NCBI RefSeq assembly: GCF_014647135.1
Contig: NZ_BMOP01000010.1
Location: 1-64,000, forward strand
Source: Shewanella xiamenensis
Lineage (GTDB): Bacteria > Pseudomonadota > Gammaproteobacteria > Enterobacterales > Shewanellaceae
Length of the DNA stretch: 64,000 bases
Reading direction: 5' to 3'
Positions 6,927-16,361 of this stretch are shown one piece after another; the first letter of the stretch is position 1, and the number at the start of each line of letters is the position of its first letter. The notes beneath the pieces were generated by a model. It worked only from the letters and a program-made list of their open reading frames with translations, was not told where the DNA came from and did no database searches. Made by a program: the position numbers and the translations under genes.

Positions 6927-8321
6927 TTATAGGCTCCTGTGTTTCTTAAACCAAGCTTCGAAGCTGGAGTTGGGGGCGACTGGCAGTTCACGGTATTTAC
7001 CCCAGGCACCGCTAAAGGGCTTGAGCAGACTACCGGGCAGAATGCGCAGTGCAGTTCGGGCCGCGCCCATTGAGCAATTGAGCAGAGTAGTGCTTGCCAT
7101 AAATTTACCCACTAATGGCATATAGCCGTTTTTGCCGTAGGGGAGTTGTCCGGCTTCGGCCTTAAGGCGTCTGTGGTGGTGAATAATCTTATCGAGCGGC
7201 ACCTTGGTCGGGCAGACATAGGTACAGCTACCACACAGAGTACAAGCCCAAGCGATGGAGTTGGTATCGTCATGCTTGGCACCCACCGCAATCCCAATCG
7301 GGCCGGGAATGGTGTAGTTGTAGCTGTAACCACCAGAGCGGCGATACACAGGACAAGTATTTAAACAACCGCCGCAACGAATACATTTCAATGATTCGGC
7401 AAGGATTTTATCCTTCATCATCTCGGTACGGCCGTTATCGACGATGATCACATGCATCTCTCCATCGACCTGTGGTCCACGGTAGAAGGCGCTATAAGTA
7501 GTGACGGGTTGGCCAGTTGCGTTGCGTGCGAGGGTGCGTAGTAACACGGCGGCGCTGTCGATATCGGGGACAATTTTGTCGATCCCCATTGAATGCAACT
7601 GCAACTTGGGCAGGTTAGCGCCCATATCGGCGTTACCTTCGTTGGTACAAACGACCACGGCGCCCTTATCGGCAATCGCCATGTTTACCCCTGTCATGGC
7701 GGCATCGGCGCTGAGGAATTTTTCACGCAAATGCGCGCGGGCGGCACGGGTTAAATACAAGGGATCGGCTGCCCCCGCTTTAGTGCCGAGTTTCTCATGG
7801 AAGAGGTCACCAACTTCTTCTTTTTTCATGTGGATAGCGGGCACCACAATGTGCGAAGGCGGCATTTTCGCGAGCTGAATAATCCGTTCACCTAAGTCGG
7901 TGTCGATGACTTCAATTCCACGCTGCTCTAAGTAAGGATTGAGATGACATTCCTCGGTGAGCATGGATTTGGACTTAACTAACTTCTTCACTTTATGGCT
8001 AGCTAAGATCTCGTGCACGATACGGTTGTGCTCGGCGCCATCTTTGGCCCAATGCACTTTGATGCCGTTGGCAAGACAGTTTTGCTCAAAGGTTTCAAGG
8101 TATTGTGCAAGGTTGGTTAAGGTGTGCAGTTTGATTTCAGAACCTAACTGACGCAGTTGCTCCCATTCGGGTAAGCTGCCAGCGGCGCGATCGCGTTTTT
8201 CGCGCAGCACCCAAAGGGCTTTAGAGTGCCAGTCAACTCGGGTTTCATCGCGGCAGAAAATATCGGCTTTATGAGCGTGAACCTGTGAACCCGTGGCCCC
8301 GTGATTATGTTGATATGCCAT
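6927..8321 (-). CDS. lldF: L-lactate dehydrogenase complex iron-sulfur subunit LldF (LutB-type)
   Basis: 464-residue iron-sulfur subunit. The N-terminal two thirds is a LUD domain. Two [4Fe-4S] cysteine clusters follow: CIRCGGCLNTCP near residue 311 and CTLCGSCTYVCP near residue 358, as in ferredoxin-type electron carriers. It should pass electrons from lactate to the respiratory chain together with LldE and LldG. The ATG follows GGAG; the gap to the upstream lldE stop is 10 bp. Length and motif order match LutB of Bacillus and LldF of S. oneidensis. Confidence 0.93.
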   Translation of the reverse strand: MAYQHNHGATGSQVHAHKADIFCRDETRVDWHSKALWVLREKRDRAAGSLPEWEQLRQLGSEIKLHTLTNLAQYLETFEQNCLANGIKVHWAKDGAEHNRIVHEILASHKVKKLVKSKSMLTEECHLNPYLEQRGIEVIDTDLGERIIQLAKMPPSHIVVPAIHMKKEEVGDLFHEKLGTKAGAADPLYLTRAARAHLREKFLSADAAMTGVNMAIADKGAVVVCTNEGNADMGANLPKLQLHSMGIDKIVPDIDSAAVLLRTLARNATGQPVTTYSAFYRGPQVDGEMHVIIVDNGRTEMMKDKILAESLKCIRCGGCLNTCPVYRRSGGYSYNYTIPGPIGIAVGAKHDDTNSIAWACTLCGSCTYVCPTKVPLDKIIHHHRRLKAEAGQLPYGKNGYMPLVGKFMASTTLLNCSMGAARTALRILPGSLLKPFSGAWGKYRELPVAPNSSFEAWFKKHRSL

Positions 8322-8331
8322 AGTGGGTCTC

Positions 8332-9075
8332 CTAGAGCGCGGCGTTAAGCACTTGCGCTATGTGGCGAATTTCAATCGGCAATTGCTGTCTGCGGATCAT
8401 GCCATCGAGGTGCAAGAGGCAAGAGGGATCGAAGCCAACCACATATTGCGCGCCTGTTGCCGCGTGGGCTTGGGCTTTGTCTTTACCCATCTTGGCGGAT
8501 ACGGCTCCTTCATCGACGGCAAAAGTACCACCAAAGCCACAGCATTCATCGCGACGGTCTGGATAGACAATGTCGATACCAGCGATATTGGCAAGCACGG
8601 CTTCAACTTTGTTGAATCGCGGGCCCATTTGCTCGCTTGGCGTGGCAAGGCTCAGCATACGAATGCCGTGACAGCTTAGTTGCAGGCTGATCTTATGGGC
8701 AAAAGGTTTGTTGAAGGCGGGAATGGGAGCGATATCGTGGAGGAACTCGGTCAGCTCATAGAGTTTGTCGATAACGGCTTGAGCTTCTGGGCTGCTATCA
8801 AACTCGTGGAAATTTTCTTTGGCGGCCACTAAACAAGAAGCGGCAGGACAAACAATGGCATCGCATTCTACACCTTTGAAAGCATTGAGTAATTTCAAGG
8901 TGGTACTGCGTGCTGCATCAAAGCAACCCGAGTTAGTCATCGGTTGGCCACAGCAAGTTTGGCCTGCGGGTAGAATCACTTGGTGTCCGAGTTTTTCCAG
9001 TAATTCCAGAGTGGCAATGGCCACATCCGGCATCATTTGGTTAACAAGACACGGGATGAAAAGGGCGATTTTCAT
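8332..9075 (-). CDS. lldE: L-lactate dehydrogenase complex subunit LldE (LutA-type)
   Basis: 247-residue protein of the CCG-domain family that binds iron-sulfur or heterodisulfide-type clusters. Two cysteine-rich motifs are visible: CCGQPMTNSGC near residue 41 and CCGFGGTF near residue 177. It is the first gene of the lldEFG operon. The upstream 300 bp contains the terminator of dld-II and a possible operator, which suggests that lldEFG has its own promoter and is not merely read through from lldP-dld. Confidence 0.93.
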   Translation of the reverse strand: MKIALFIPCLVNQMMPDVAIATLELLEKLGHQVILPAGQTCCGQPMTNSGCFDAARSTTLKLLNAFKGVECDAIVCPAASCLVAAKENFHEFDSSPEAQAVIDKLYELTEFLHDIAPIPAFNKPFAHKISLQLSCHGIRMLSLATPSEQMGPRFNKVEAVLANIAGIDIVYPDRRDECCGFGGTFAVDEGAVSAKMGKDKAQAHAATGAQYVVGFDPSCLLHLDGMIRRQQLPIEIRHIAQVLNAAL

Positions 9076-9196
9076 TGTGCTTTCTCTTTCTTGTTAGTGA
9101 ACGACATTGCCTTGCATTGTGGCCCCAAAGTCCACACAAATGCTAAGGTAGTTGATCCAATATAGGCTTATCTAAAGTAAATAAGTAGCCCTAATT

Positions 9197-9213
9197 TAGT
9201 AAATGATCTACTA
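9197..9213. promoter_or_regulatory. Candidate operator upstream of lldE
   Basis: TAGTA and TACTA form a perfect inverted repeat with a 7-base spacer, 122 bp before the lldE start. GntR-family lactate regulators bind short dyads of about this size, but the bound protein here is unknown. The rest of the gap 9076-9376 is AT-rich and holds only the dld-II terminator. Confidence 0.3.
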
Positions 9214-9335
9214 GATTTTTGCAAAAATGAGAAGTTTTTAACAATATGATTTTAAATGGTTAATTTGGTTTTTATTTTAAGATTTATTTCGTTAACTTTG
9301 CGGATTTGTCGATAAATGAGAATAGTTTTCTTCTA

Positions 9336-9366
9336 AAGAAAAACGGGGCTATCTTTAGCCCCGTTT
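9336..9366 (-). terminator. Rho-independent terminator of dld-II
   Basis: Stem AAACGGGGCTA/TAGCCCCGTTT with a short loop, followed on the minus strand by TTTTTCTTT. It begins 11 bp after the dld-II stop. It separates the lldP-dld-II unit from lldEFG. Confidence 0.85.
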
Positions 9367-9376
9367 GGTCAGTGTG

Positions 9377-12181
9377 TTAGCGACTGCACTCTTCGAGCAG
9401 ATACGCTAAGTGGCGGTAGGAAATACCACTGTGTTGGGTCAAACCAACCTCGCACATACGGTTGGCGTAATAGCCTTCTTTAACCTCAACTGGGATTAAC
9501 TTCTTAATATTGCGCAGGGCGCTGGCGTTGATTTCTGGCTTATATAAACCTTTTTCACCGGCGTATCCACAACATTCAATACCCGCGGGTTTGAGCACTT
9601 GCGCCGAGCAAGCATTGGCAATGGCTTGCATCTTAGGCTCTAACTTCATCTTGCGAGCACTACAACCTAAGTGCAAAGCAACATTGACCTTTTTGTTGAT
9701 GGTCAGCTTGTCCAGCAGCTTGTCGTGCATAAACTCAACTAGATCCGTTATTTGTATCTTTGGGTTACCCGTGAGGGTGCGATAAGTACAAGATAGGGCA
9801 TCGACTAACACTGGGATCTTGCCGCCATTGCTCATCTTGCTGAGCACATCGATAAGCTCCTGGCGTTTGGCGTCGGCGTTTTTAAAGTCGCCCTTTGATT
9901 CCCACATTTGGCCGCAGCATAAATCGCGGGTCTTTTCTGGCGTGATAACGTTATAGCCCGCGCGCTCTAGTAGGGTTACAACCACTTCTGGCAAGGTGCG
10001 ATTATCCGGATCTTTCGGCGTTGGACCAAAGGTGCGGCCACCACAGGCTGGGAAGTAAACTACAGTTTCTTGGCCTGCTTTGGCGGGTGACGGTTTAGGC
10101 AGTTTGCCGCCTTTGGGGAAGTCCGGATTCCAGTAGGGCACTTCTTTAGAAATCAGCCGACCCGTTTTCATCAGTGCATTAGTAATGCCATCGCCGGTGA
10201 TTTTATGGATAACGCCAAGTACATCAAAGCCCGTACTGATCACTTGGTTTACCGCGCCAAAATGCTTGGCTTGGAAATCCAATACTTTTTGCTCTGTGGT
10301 GCTGATATAAGGTGTACGTAGTTTACGGACTAACTGACCCATGCTGTTATCGACTGGACAGGCGATAGTACAAAGCTGACAGGCGGCGCAGGTATCAATC
10401 ACATCGTATTTTGCATCGGCGCGCATTTTAGCGGCCGCAGCTTTATCACCGGACTGCTCTAAACGCTCGATTTCACGCAGAGTAGCGATCCGCTGACGTG
10501 GCGAGAAGTTAAGTGCTGATGTTGGGCAGGTTTTTTCGCAGAAGCCACATTCGATACATCTATCAACAAAATCATCGACTACAGGACAGGGCTTAATATT
10601 TTTAACGTGAACGTTCGCATCATCGTTAAGAATAACGCCTGGGTTTAGAATACCCTGAGGATCAAATAGTTGTTTGATGCTCTTCATCAAAGTGTAAGCA
10701 TCTTGTCCCCATTCTTTTTCAACAAACGGTGCCACAGCGCGGCCGGTGCCATGCTCAGCTTTCATTGAGCCGTTGTACTTGTTAATCACCATATCGGCAA
10801 TATCGTCCATAAAGGCATGGAAGCGGTCGATATCGGCTTGAGTGGAGAAGGTAGGAGTAATAATGAAGTGGAAGTTACCTGCCAGCGCGTGGCCATAAAT
10901 ACAGCCTTCAGGGTAACCATGTTTATGGAAAAGCTCAGTGATATCGTGAGCTGCTGCGGCTAGATGTTCAAGCTCAAAGGCCACGTCTTCGATGATAACT
11001 GAGGTTCCTTTTGGACGCTCGCCACCGACAATGGGGAAAAGCCCTTTACGCATCGCCCAGTACTTGTCGTAAACCGCGGGATTGGTACTGAATTCCATCG
11101 GACGGATGAAGTCAAAACCAGCCAGCTTGGTACTGACATCTTGGGTATAGCGTTCGAGCGTTTGAGCATCATCCGCACGGGATTCAATCAATAGAATCGC
11201 GGATAACGCAGGCAGTTCCGACAACCAATCTGGCATGCCTGGCTTGCCTGTTACCGCTTTAATGGATGGCCAGTCAAGGAGTTCGGCCGCAGAAACACTT
11301 TCACCATTAATCAGCGGAATGGCGCGTGCAGCATCTTCCATATTATGGAATACAGCCATGGCTGAGGCTTTAAATTTAGCTTCATTTACAGTGTGGTAAG
11401 TGACTTCGTTAATGAAAGCTAACGTACCTTCCATCCCGACCATTAAGTGGTTAATGATGTCAAATGGGTCGGTAAAATCGATTAAGGAGTTAATACCGTA
11501 GCCAGTGGTATTTTTGATGGAATACTTTTTACGAATGCGCTCGGCTAATACGGTGTTATGGCGTGTCAGATGGGAGAGCTCGCTCAGATCTTGCAGTAAT
11601 TTTCCGTGGGTCTTAGCAAACTCAGCCTTAGATTTTTCACAGCCAGTATCGAGTTCAGTGCCATCGGCAAACAACAGTTTTGCCGATGCGATGGTTTGGT
11701 AACTGTTTTGAGCAGTACCACAGCACATGCCTGAAGCGTTGTTAGCAACAATTCCGCCAATTTTTGCCGAAGCAATCGTCGCTGGATCGGGGCCGATTTT
11801 GCGATTCAGTGGCGCTAGCACAGCATTCGCGTCTGAACCAATAACTGCGGCACCTAAGGTAATTTGTTTTGCATCGCTACTGACTTCAATCTTTCTAAAA
11901 CCATCATGGCCAAGGATAAGTAGTATCCCTTCACCAATCGCTTGGCCAGATAAACTGGTGCCTGCTGCTCTAAATGTGACGGGCGCATTATGCTTGCGGG
12001 CAACGGCTAAGGTGAGTTTTACCTGTTCTAAGGTCTCGGCATGGACAACAACTTCGGGCACGATTCTGAAGTAGCTGGCATCGGTAGACCAAGCAAAACG
12101 ACGGACGGGATCATCCGTCACCGGACGATCACCTAATTGTGTTCTGAGATCACTGATGACCTCTTTGTAGTTAATCGACAT
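9377..12181 (-). CDS. dld: FAD/iron-sulfur D-lactate dehydrogenase Dld-II
   Basis: 934-residue membrane-associated D-lactate oxidising enzyme of the Dld-II type. The N-terminal part is a PCMH FAD-binding domain (RAAGTSLSGQAIG near residue 50; NNASGMCCG near 150) with an FAD-oxidase C-terminal domain. The second half carries two [4Fe-4S] motifs (CIECGFCEKTCP near 541 and CAACQLCTIACP near 597) and CCG-type cysteine motifs near 753 and 870, like GlpC. It converts D-lactate to pyruvate and feeds quinone. It lies 66 bp downstream of lldP and is probably cotranscribed with it. This is distinct from the NAD- and quinone-linked E. coli LdhA and Dld. Confidence 0.92.
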   Translation of the reverse strand: MSINYKEVISDLRTQLGDRPVTDDPVRRFAWSTDASYFRIVPEVVVHAETLEQVKLTLAVARKHNAPVTFRAAGTSLSGQAIGEGILLILGHDGFRKIEVSSDAKQITLGAAVIGSDANAVLAPLNRKIGPDPATIASAKIGGIVANNASGMCCGTAQNSYQTIASAKLLFADGTELDTGCEKSKAEFAKTHGKLLQDLSELSHLTRHNTVLAERIRKKYSIKNTTGYGINSLIDFTDPFDIINHLMVGMEGTLAFINEVTYHTVNEAKFKASAMAVFHNMEDAARAIPLINGESVSAAELLDWPSIKAVTGKPGMPDWLSELPALSAILLIESRADDAQTLERYTQDVSTKLAGFDFIRPMEFSTNPAVYDKYWAMRKGLFPIVGGERPKGTSVIIEDVAFELEHLAAAAHDITELFHKHGYPEGCIYGHALAGNFHFIITPTFSTQADIDRFHAFMDDIADMVINKYNGSMKAEHGTGRAVAPFVEKEWGQDAYTLMKSIKQLFDPQGILNPGVILNDDANVHVKNIKPCPVVDDFVDRCIECGFCEKTCPTSALNFSPRQRIATLREIERLEQSGDKAAAAKMRADAKYDVIDTCAACQLCTIACPVDNSMGQLVRKLRTPYISTTEQKVLDFQAKHFGAVNQVISTGFDVLGVIHKITGDGITNALMKTGRLISKEVPYWNPDFPKGGKLPKPSPAKAGQETVVYFPACGGRTFGPTPKDPDNRTLPEVVVTLLERAGYNVITPEKTRDLCCGQMWESKGDFKNADAKRQELIDVLSKMSNGGKIPVLVDALSCTYRTLTGNPKIQITDLVEFMHDKLLDKLTINKKVNVALHLGCSARKMKLEPKMQAIANACSAQVLKPAGIECCGYAGEKGLYKPEINASALRNIKKLIPVEVKEGYYANRMCEVGLTQHSGISYRHLAYLLEECSR

Positions 12182-12247
12182 AACATCACTCTCTTTATCT
12201 TATAGAAGAAAGTCGAAGTCACTCGGCGTGACTTCGAACAAGATGGA

Positions 12248-13891
12248 TTAGAAGCCACCCCAAAGTGTTGCGATAGTGCCTGCAAGTAAGGCGTAACCAA
12301 GGGCAACAGGCATTGTTTTACGAATAATTTCCGACTCTCTACCCGCCATACCTACTACAGTTGCTGCGGCAACCACGTTCATTACGCACATCATGTTACC
12401 GGCGTTTGCACCGATACCTTGCAGTGCCAATACCAGCGTATGGTTCATGCCAACATTATCAGCCACACTGTATTGCAGGCTTGAGAACATCATGTTTGAG
12501 AACGTCGCTGAACCTGACAGGAAAGCACCAAAAATCCCCACGATAGGCGCCATCCATGCCCATACTGCGCCCATTGAATGGCCCAACATATCGGCTAAGG
12601 CCACTGGCATAGAGGCTAGTCCAGCACCATTAGCACCTGAGTTTAAGAAGATTTTCACCATAGGTACTGAAGCACCTAATGAAATAATCGTCGGTAACAT
12701 TGATTTGCATGAAACACCGATGGATTGCTTAATCGCAGGACTTTTCATTTTGAACAGGAAGAAACCGATAATACACACTGCGACGAAGAAGGCGCCAGGA
12801 GCGTATAAGGTTGCAAAGCTCGCTTTAAGCTCAGTACCCATAAGGCCTGTCCAGCTAATGTTGAAACTCGATAACCAAGCTTTCAGTGGTGTGACTGTAC
12901 GAGATAACACTAACAGCGCAGCCATGATGATATAAGGTGTCCAGGCGGCAATTTGTGAAAACTGGGCTTTCGCTTCGATCTTCACACCTTCTTGGTTGTC
13001 ATTCTCTGCGAAATCATTCCAAGGTGTTTTAGGCAGTAGGTAGCCCTTACGCGCAACAGGGATCACCAGTGCCATACCGATTAATGCACCAATAACCGAT
13101 GGGAATTCAGGGCCTGCAAGGTAGTTAATAATCCAGGCGGGGACAGTAAAGGCAAGACCTGCGAAAATCGCAAATTTCCAAATGGCTAAGCCTTCTTTAA
13201 AGGATTTGTTGCGGCCAAAGAAGCCGGTCAGCATTGTCACCATAACCAGTGGAATTAATGAACCTGTGATTAAGTCGATAGTGATCATATGCATTACGAT
13301 ATATCGAGCATAACCCGCATAGGTTCCACCATGGGCAGCAAACTGCTCAGCAGCCATGCTTACACCACCTTGGATAAGACCCTGTTCCATCCCAAAGAGC
13401 ACGGGTAAACCAATTGCCCCAAATGATACGCAGGCTGAGTCAGCAATTAAGGCGACTACGGCGGCGGCGACAGGAGGTACTCCCAGTAATACCAGCAGTG
13501 GCGCGCCAATGGCGGCTGGCGTACCAAAGCCTGCGCTACCTTCGATAAAGGCGCCGAATAACCAACAAATAATAATCACCTGTACACGGGCATCGGCACT
13601 GATGTTAGTGAAGCCTGCTCGGATAGTATCCATTGCACCTGAATATTTCAGAGTATTAAGTAGGAATACCGCACCGAAGATGATGGTTAATGGCGTGATC
13701 GCTGACAGCAGTCCTTCAAGAACGGATGCGGCCAATAGAGTGGTATCCATTTGCCAAATAAATACGGCGGCGATGGCCGTAACTACCATGGAAATGGGCA
13801 TAGCTTTTGACGCGGGCATTCTCAGTAATACAAGAAAGATCATTACACTGAGCACTGGCGTCAAGCTGGCGAAGAGTTGGAGTATTGTCAT
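12248..13891 (-). CDS. lldP: Lactate permease LldP
   Basis: 547-residue inner-membrane permease of the LctP family, with about a dozen hydrophobic helices throughout. Conserved stretches seen are GSAGFGTPAAIGAPLLV, FGAIGLPVLFG and the C-terminal LQGIGANAGNM. It imports L- and D-lactate by proton symport. Start ATG is preceded by AGAGG. The gene heads the lactate unit, and its 750-bp upstream region carries several CRP-like palindromes, so carbon or respiratory control is likely. Confidence 0.95.
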   Translation of the reverse strand: MTILQLFASLTPVLSVMIFLVLLRMPASKAMPISMVVTAIAAVFIWQMDTTLLAASVLEGLLSAITPLTIIFGAVFLLNTLKYSGAMDTIRAGFTNISADARVQVIIICWLFGAFIEGSAGFGTPAAIGAPLLVLLGVPPVAAAVVALIADSACVSFGAIGLPVLFGMEQGLIQGGVSMAAEQFAAHGGTYAGYARYIVMHMITIDLITGSLIPLVMVTMLTGFFGRNKSFKEGLAIWKFAIFAGLAFTVPAWIINYLAGPEFPSVIGALIGMALVIPVARKGYLLPKTPWNDFAENDNQEGVKIEAKAQFSQIAAWTPYIIMAALLVLSRTVTPLKAWLSSFNISWTGLMGTELKASFATLYAPGAFFVAVCIIGFFLFKMKSPAIKQSIGVSCKSMLPTIISLGASVPMVKIFLNSGANGAGLASMPVALADMLGHSMGAVWAWMAPIVGIFGAFLSGSATFSNMMFSSLQYSVADNVGMNHTLVLALQGIGANAGNMMCVMNVVAAATVVGMAGRESEIIRKTMPVALGYALLAGTIATLWGGF

Positions 13892-14052
13892 GCTTGCCTC
13901 TACATAAAGTGGTCTGTCTTATTTTTTATAGGAATCTTATTGGTGCTTCGATATCAGAACTTATGGTGGATAAATCAGCAGTATTCACTACTAATAATCA
14001 CTGTTACGACATTCTGTGGTGTGTACTAGACGCTATTCGGGGTTGAACTTAT

Positions 14053-14066
14053 ATGATCTAGATCAT
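14053..14066. promoter_or_regulatory. FNR/CRP-like palindrome
   Basis: ATGATCTAGATCAT is a perfect 14-bp palindrome with the core TGAT-N4-ATCA, as in FNR (EtrA) sites (consensus TTGAT-N4-ATCAA). It is about 160 bp upstream of the lldP start. Confidence 0.5.
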
Positions 14067-14133
14067 TTTGACTGCTGTATGAAATGCTAATTTACAGTGC
14101 TGCGGGAGGCTTCTCTCATAGGATTTCTTCAAC

Positions 14134-14149
14134 TGTGACCAACGTCACT
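14134..14149. promoter_or_regulatory. CRP-like site
   Basis: TGTGA-CCAACG-TCACT matches the TGTGA-N6-TCACA consensus at 9 of 10 defined positions. Confidence 0.6.
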
Positions 14150-14313
14150 TAAAGAGTGGTTTGTATATTCCTGTTATTAGTAATTTATTTAGCTTTTATG
14201 CTTTTTAGTTATAAAAAATCAGATCTTCACTAAATTAGCGATCAGTATTGCAATTAACTGATCCATTTATTTCATTAATGGGCACTTAATGAATTTTTAA
14301 GACAATATTAAGG

Positions 14314-14329
14314 TGTGATCTGCGTCACT
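14314..14329. promoter_or_regulatory. CRP-like site
   Basis: TGTGA-TCTGCG-TCACT matches the CRP consensus at 9 of 10 defined positions. Confidence 0.6.
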
Positions 14330-14423
14330 CAGGCTCTCATTAAAAGGAACGGTGGTTTTTAATGATTTATTTTAAATATATGATTTTTATTATTTTATAT
14401 GATTTTTAGATGGAGATTTTTAG

Positions 14424-14439
14424 CGTGATCTAGCTCACG
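14424..14439. promoter_or_regulatory. CRP-like site
   Basis: CGTGA-TCTAGC-TCACG is a dyad with perfectly matching arms (extended GCGTGA/TCACGC), one mismatch in each half against TGTGA/TCACA. Confidence 0.55.
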
Positions 14440-14462
14440 CTTTATCGGGCGGGGAAATTGAG

Positions 14463-14478
14463 TGTGAGCAATGTCACT
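14463..14478. promoter_or_regulatory. CRP-like site
   Basis: TGTGA-GCAATG-TCACT matches the CRP consensus at 9 of 10 defined positions. It is the site farthest from lldP, 165 bp from the nadK stop. Confidence 0.6.
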
Positions 14479-14642
14479 TTATGAAATATGAGTTAATCTG
14501 AAATTTAATAACGGTTAATAAAGCTGTTTACAGCAATGCAGCTGCACAACTCCATTTTGTTAACAACTATAGTCAGTCATTGTCTATATTTTTTTATGGT
14601 AGGTTGCTTGAGTTAAGCTTCGCATCATCTCATCGTACAAAC

Positions 14643-15521
14643 TCAAAACAACTTACTGCCCCAGCCAAGTTTGCTTCGTAATACATGGAAGTAATTATGG
14701 CCTTTAGGATGGATAAGCCTAAGTTGCTCAGAGCTGCGGCGCACGATGATCTCATCACCGGGTAATACTGCTAAATGCACATGGCCATCACAGCTAACCT
14801 CAAGGTTTTCGCCATTTTCAGGGGAAACCACCATCTTAATGGTGCTGCAAGCATCGACCACAATAGGACGGCATGACAAGGTGTGTGGAAACATCGGGAC
14901 TAAAATTAATGCCTGTAAATTGGGGGTGAGAATCGCCCCACCTGCTGACAGTGCATAGGCGGTTGACCCCGTGGGAGTGGAAACTATCATGCCATCGGCG
15001 CGTTGGCTGTACATGAATTGGTTGTCTATATAGACTTCAAATTCAATCATATGAGCGATTTTGCCCGGATGCAGCACTGCTTCATTGACCGCGGTATTAC
15101 TGGCTTTTAGCTGTCCATGGCGATAGACCTCTGCCTCAAGTAAAAAACGGTGCTCGGTATCAAACTCACCATCGAGCACTTTAGCGAGCGCTTCTTCGAA
15201 TGCATCCGGTGGTAAATCCGTTAAAAAGCCAAGGTTGCCACGGTTTACACCAATCACGCCCACATCGAAGCGCGCCAGCACTCTGGCGGCGCCGAGCATA
15301 TTGCCATCACCGCCAACGACTATCGCTAAATCACAACGCTCGCCAATCTCTAATAAATCAACCGCCACAATTTGTGGGCCTAACTCAGTTGCTACCCGCT
15401 CTTCTACGAGGACTTCATAACCTTGCATCGTCAGCCAGTGGTGCAGACGTTTGAGGGTTTGATTTGTCCCTGGATGATGCGGCTTACCAATTAGGCCAAT
15501 GGTGTGGAACTTTGTGGTCAT
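14643..15521 (-). CDS. nadK: NAD kinase
   Basis: ATP-dependent NAD kinase (292 aa) that makes NADP in the cytoplasm. The signature GGDG lies at residues 70-73, with NEAVLH in the middle and the [14 protein letters not shown] block typical of the family. The start [16 protein letters not shown] at 15521 gives the usual length; a longer frame to 15572 would run into the divergent grpE promoter. nadK and grpE are divergent with about 100 bp between starts, a conserved gamma-proteobacterial arrangement. Confidence 0.96.
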   Translation of the reverse strand: MTTKFHTIGLIGKPHHPGTNQTLKRLHHWLTMQGYEVLVEERVATELGPQIVAVDLLEIGERCDLAIVVGGDGNMLGAARVLARFDVGVIGVNRGNLGFLTDLPPDAFEEALAKVLDGEFDTEHRFLLEAEVYRHGQLKASNTAVNEAVLHPGKIAHMIEFEVYIDNQFMYSQRADGMIVSTPTGSTAYALSAGGAILTPNLQALILVPMFPHTLSCRPIVVDACSTIKMVVSPENGENLEVSCDGHVHLAVLPGDEIIVRRSSEQLRLIHPKGHNYFHVLRSKLGWGSKLF

Positions 15522-15546
15522 ATTTATGCTAGATCTGGCCTTAGGC

Positions 15547-15576
15547 CTTGAAACGTCAAAATTGATCCCCATAATA
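15547..15576 (+). promoter_or_regulatory. Sigma-32 (heat shock) promoter of grpE
   Basis: CTTGAAA at 15547-15553 and CCCCATAATA at 15567-15576 fit the RpoH -35 and -10 consensus. Fourteen bases separate CTTGAA from CCCCAT, a normal spacing. It lies 45 bp before the grpE ATG. Confidence 0.85.
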
Positions 15577-15620
15577 TGCCCAGAGTATTTAGAAACAAAG
15601 CATTTTTAGCTGGAGTGAAA

Positions 15621-16241
15621 ATGAGCAACGAGTCGATTAAAGCAGAACAGGATCTGATCCAAGAGGGTGTAGAGTCTGAAGTTTCTACCGAAGAAGCAAG
15701 TCTGATTGATGAGCTTACCCAAGCCAATTTCCGTATTGAAGAGCTGGAACAGTTACTCGCTGACGCTTTGGCGAAAGTTGATGAGCAAAAAGATTCAGTA
15801 ATACGTGCAGCTGCCGAAGTGGATAACATTCGTCGTCGCGCTGCGATGGATGTAGAGAAAGCCAATAAGTTTGCTCTGGAAAAATTCGCCAACGAATTGC
15901 TGCCAGTGATAGACAATATGGAGCGAGCGCTGCAAGGGACTAATCCGCAGGATGAAACCACTAAAGCTATCTATGAAGGTGTTGAGTTAACACAAAAGAG
16001 TTTGTTGACCGCTGTGGCGAAATTTGGTGTAAAACAAATTGATCCTCAAGGACAAGCCTTCAACCCTGATCAACATCAAGCGATTGGTATGCAACCAAGT
16101 GCTGAATTCCCAGCCAATACTGTGATGTTAGTGATGCAAAAAGGCTATGAACTGAATAGCCGTTTATTGCGCCCAGCCATGGTGATGGTGTCTCAAGGTG
16201 GCCCTAGCCAAGAGTCTGCTTCGATTGATATTGAAGCGTAA
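15621..16241 (+). CDS. grpE: Nucleotide exchange factor GrpE
   Basis: DnaK cochaperone of 206 residues. The N-terminal half is a long acidic coiled coil, followed by the conserved [25 protein letters not shown] segment and the C-terminal beta domain with [10 protein letters not shown] and [18 protein letters not shown]. It promotes ADP release from DnaK. Start [10 protein letters not shown] is chosen over an upstream ATG at 15576 because TGGAG lies just before it and the promoter -10 covers the earlier one. A heat-shock promoter precedes the gene and a strong terminator follows. Confidence 0.97.
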   Translation: MSNESIKAEQDLIQEGVESEVSTEEASLIDELTQANFRIEELEQLLADALAKVDEQKDSVIRAAAEVDNIRRRAAMDVEKANKFALEKFANELLPVIDNMERALQGTNPQDETTKAIYEGVELTQKSLLTAVAKFGVKQIDPQGQAFNPDQHQAIGMQPSAEFPANTVMLVMQKGYELNSRLLRPAMVMVSQGGPSQESASIDIEA

Positions 16242-16262
16242 GCGGTAAAACGTTAAACCAAT

Positions 16263-16290
16263 AAAAAGGACTGCAGATGCAGTCCTTTTT
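16263..16290. terminator. Terminator between grpE and dxs
   Basis: A perfect 13-bp stem AAAAAGGACTGCA/TGCAGTCCTTTTT with a 2-base loop; T-runs on both strands make it bidirectional for the convergent grpE and dxs. Confidence 0.9.
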
Positions 16291-16361
16291 AGTTTAAAAC
16301 TTTTATTGTAAGTTAATCAGTAGCTTATTTTGTCATAAACAGGGAGCAAGCTCCCTTGAGC

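Larger units (their letters stand above)
13892..14642. promoter_or_regulatory. Long lldP upstream regulatory region
   Basis: 751 bp without any gene between lldP and the end of nadK. It is AT-rich and contains five CRP/FNR-like palindromes listed separately. An additional AGTA/TACT dyad lies at 13980-13992. Such a long leader with many sites is far more than a basal promoter needs. Confidence 0.7.

Noticed and set aside
7112..7878. Several long frames opposite or within lldF
   Set aside because: Shadow frames of the conserved lldF coding sequence.
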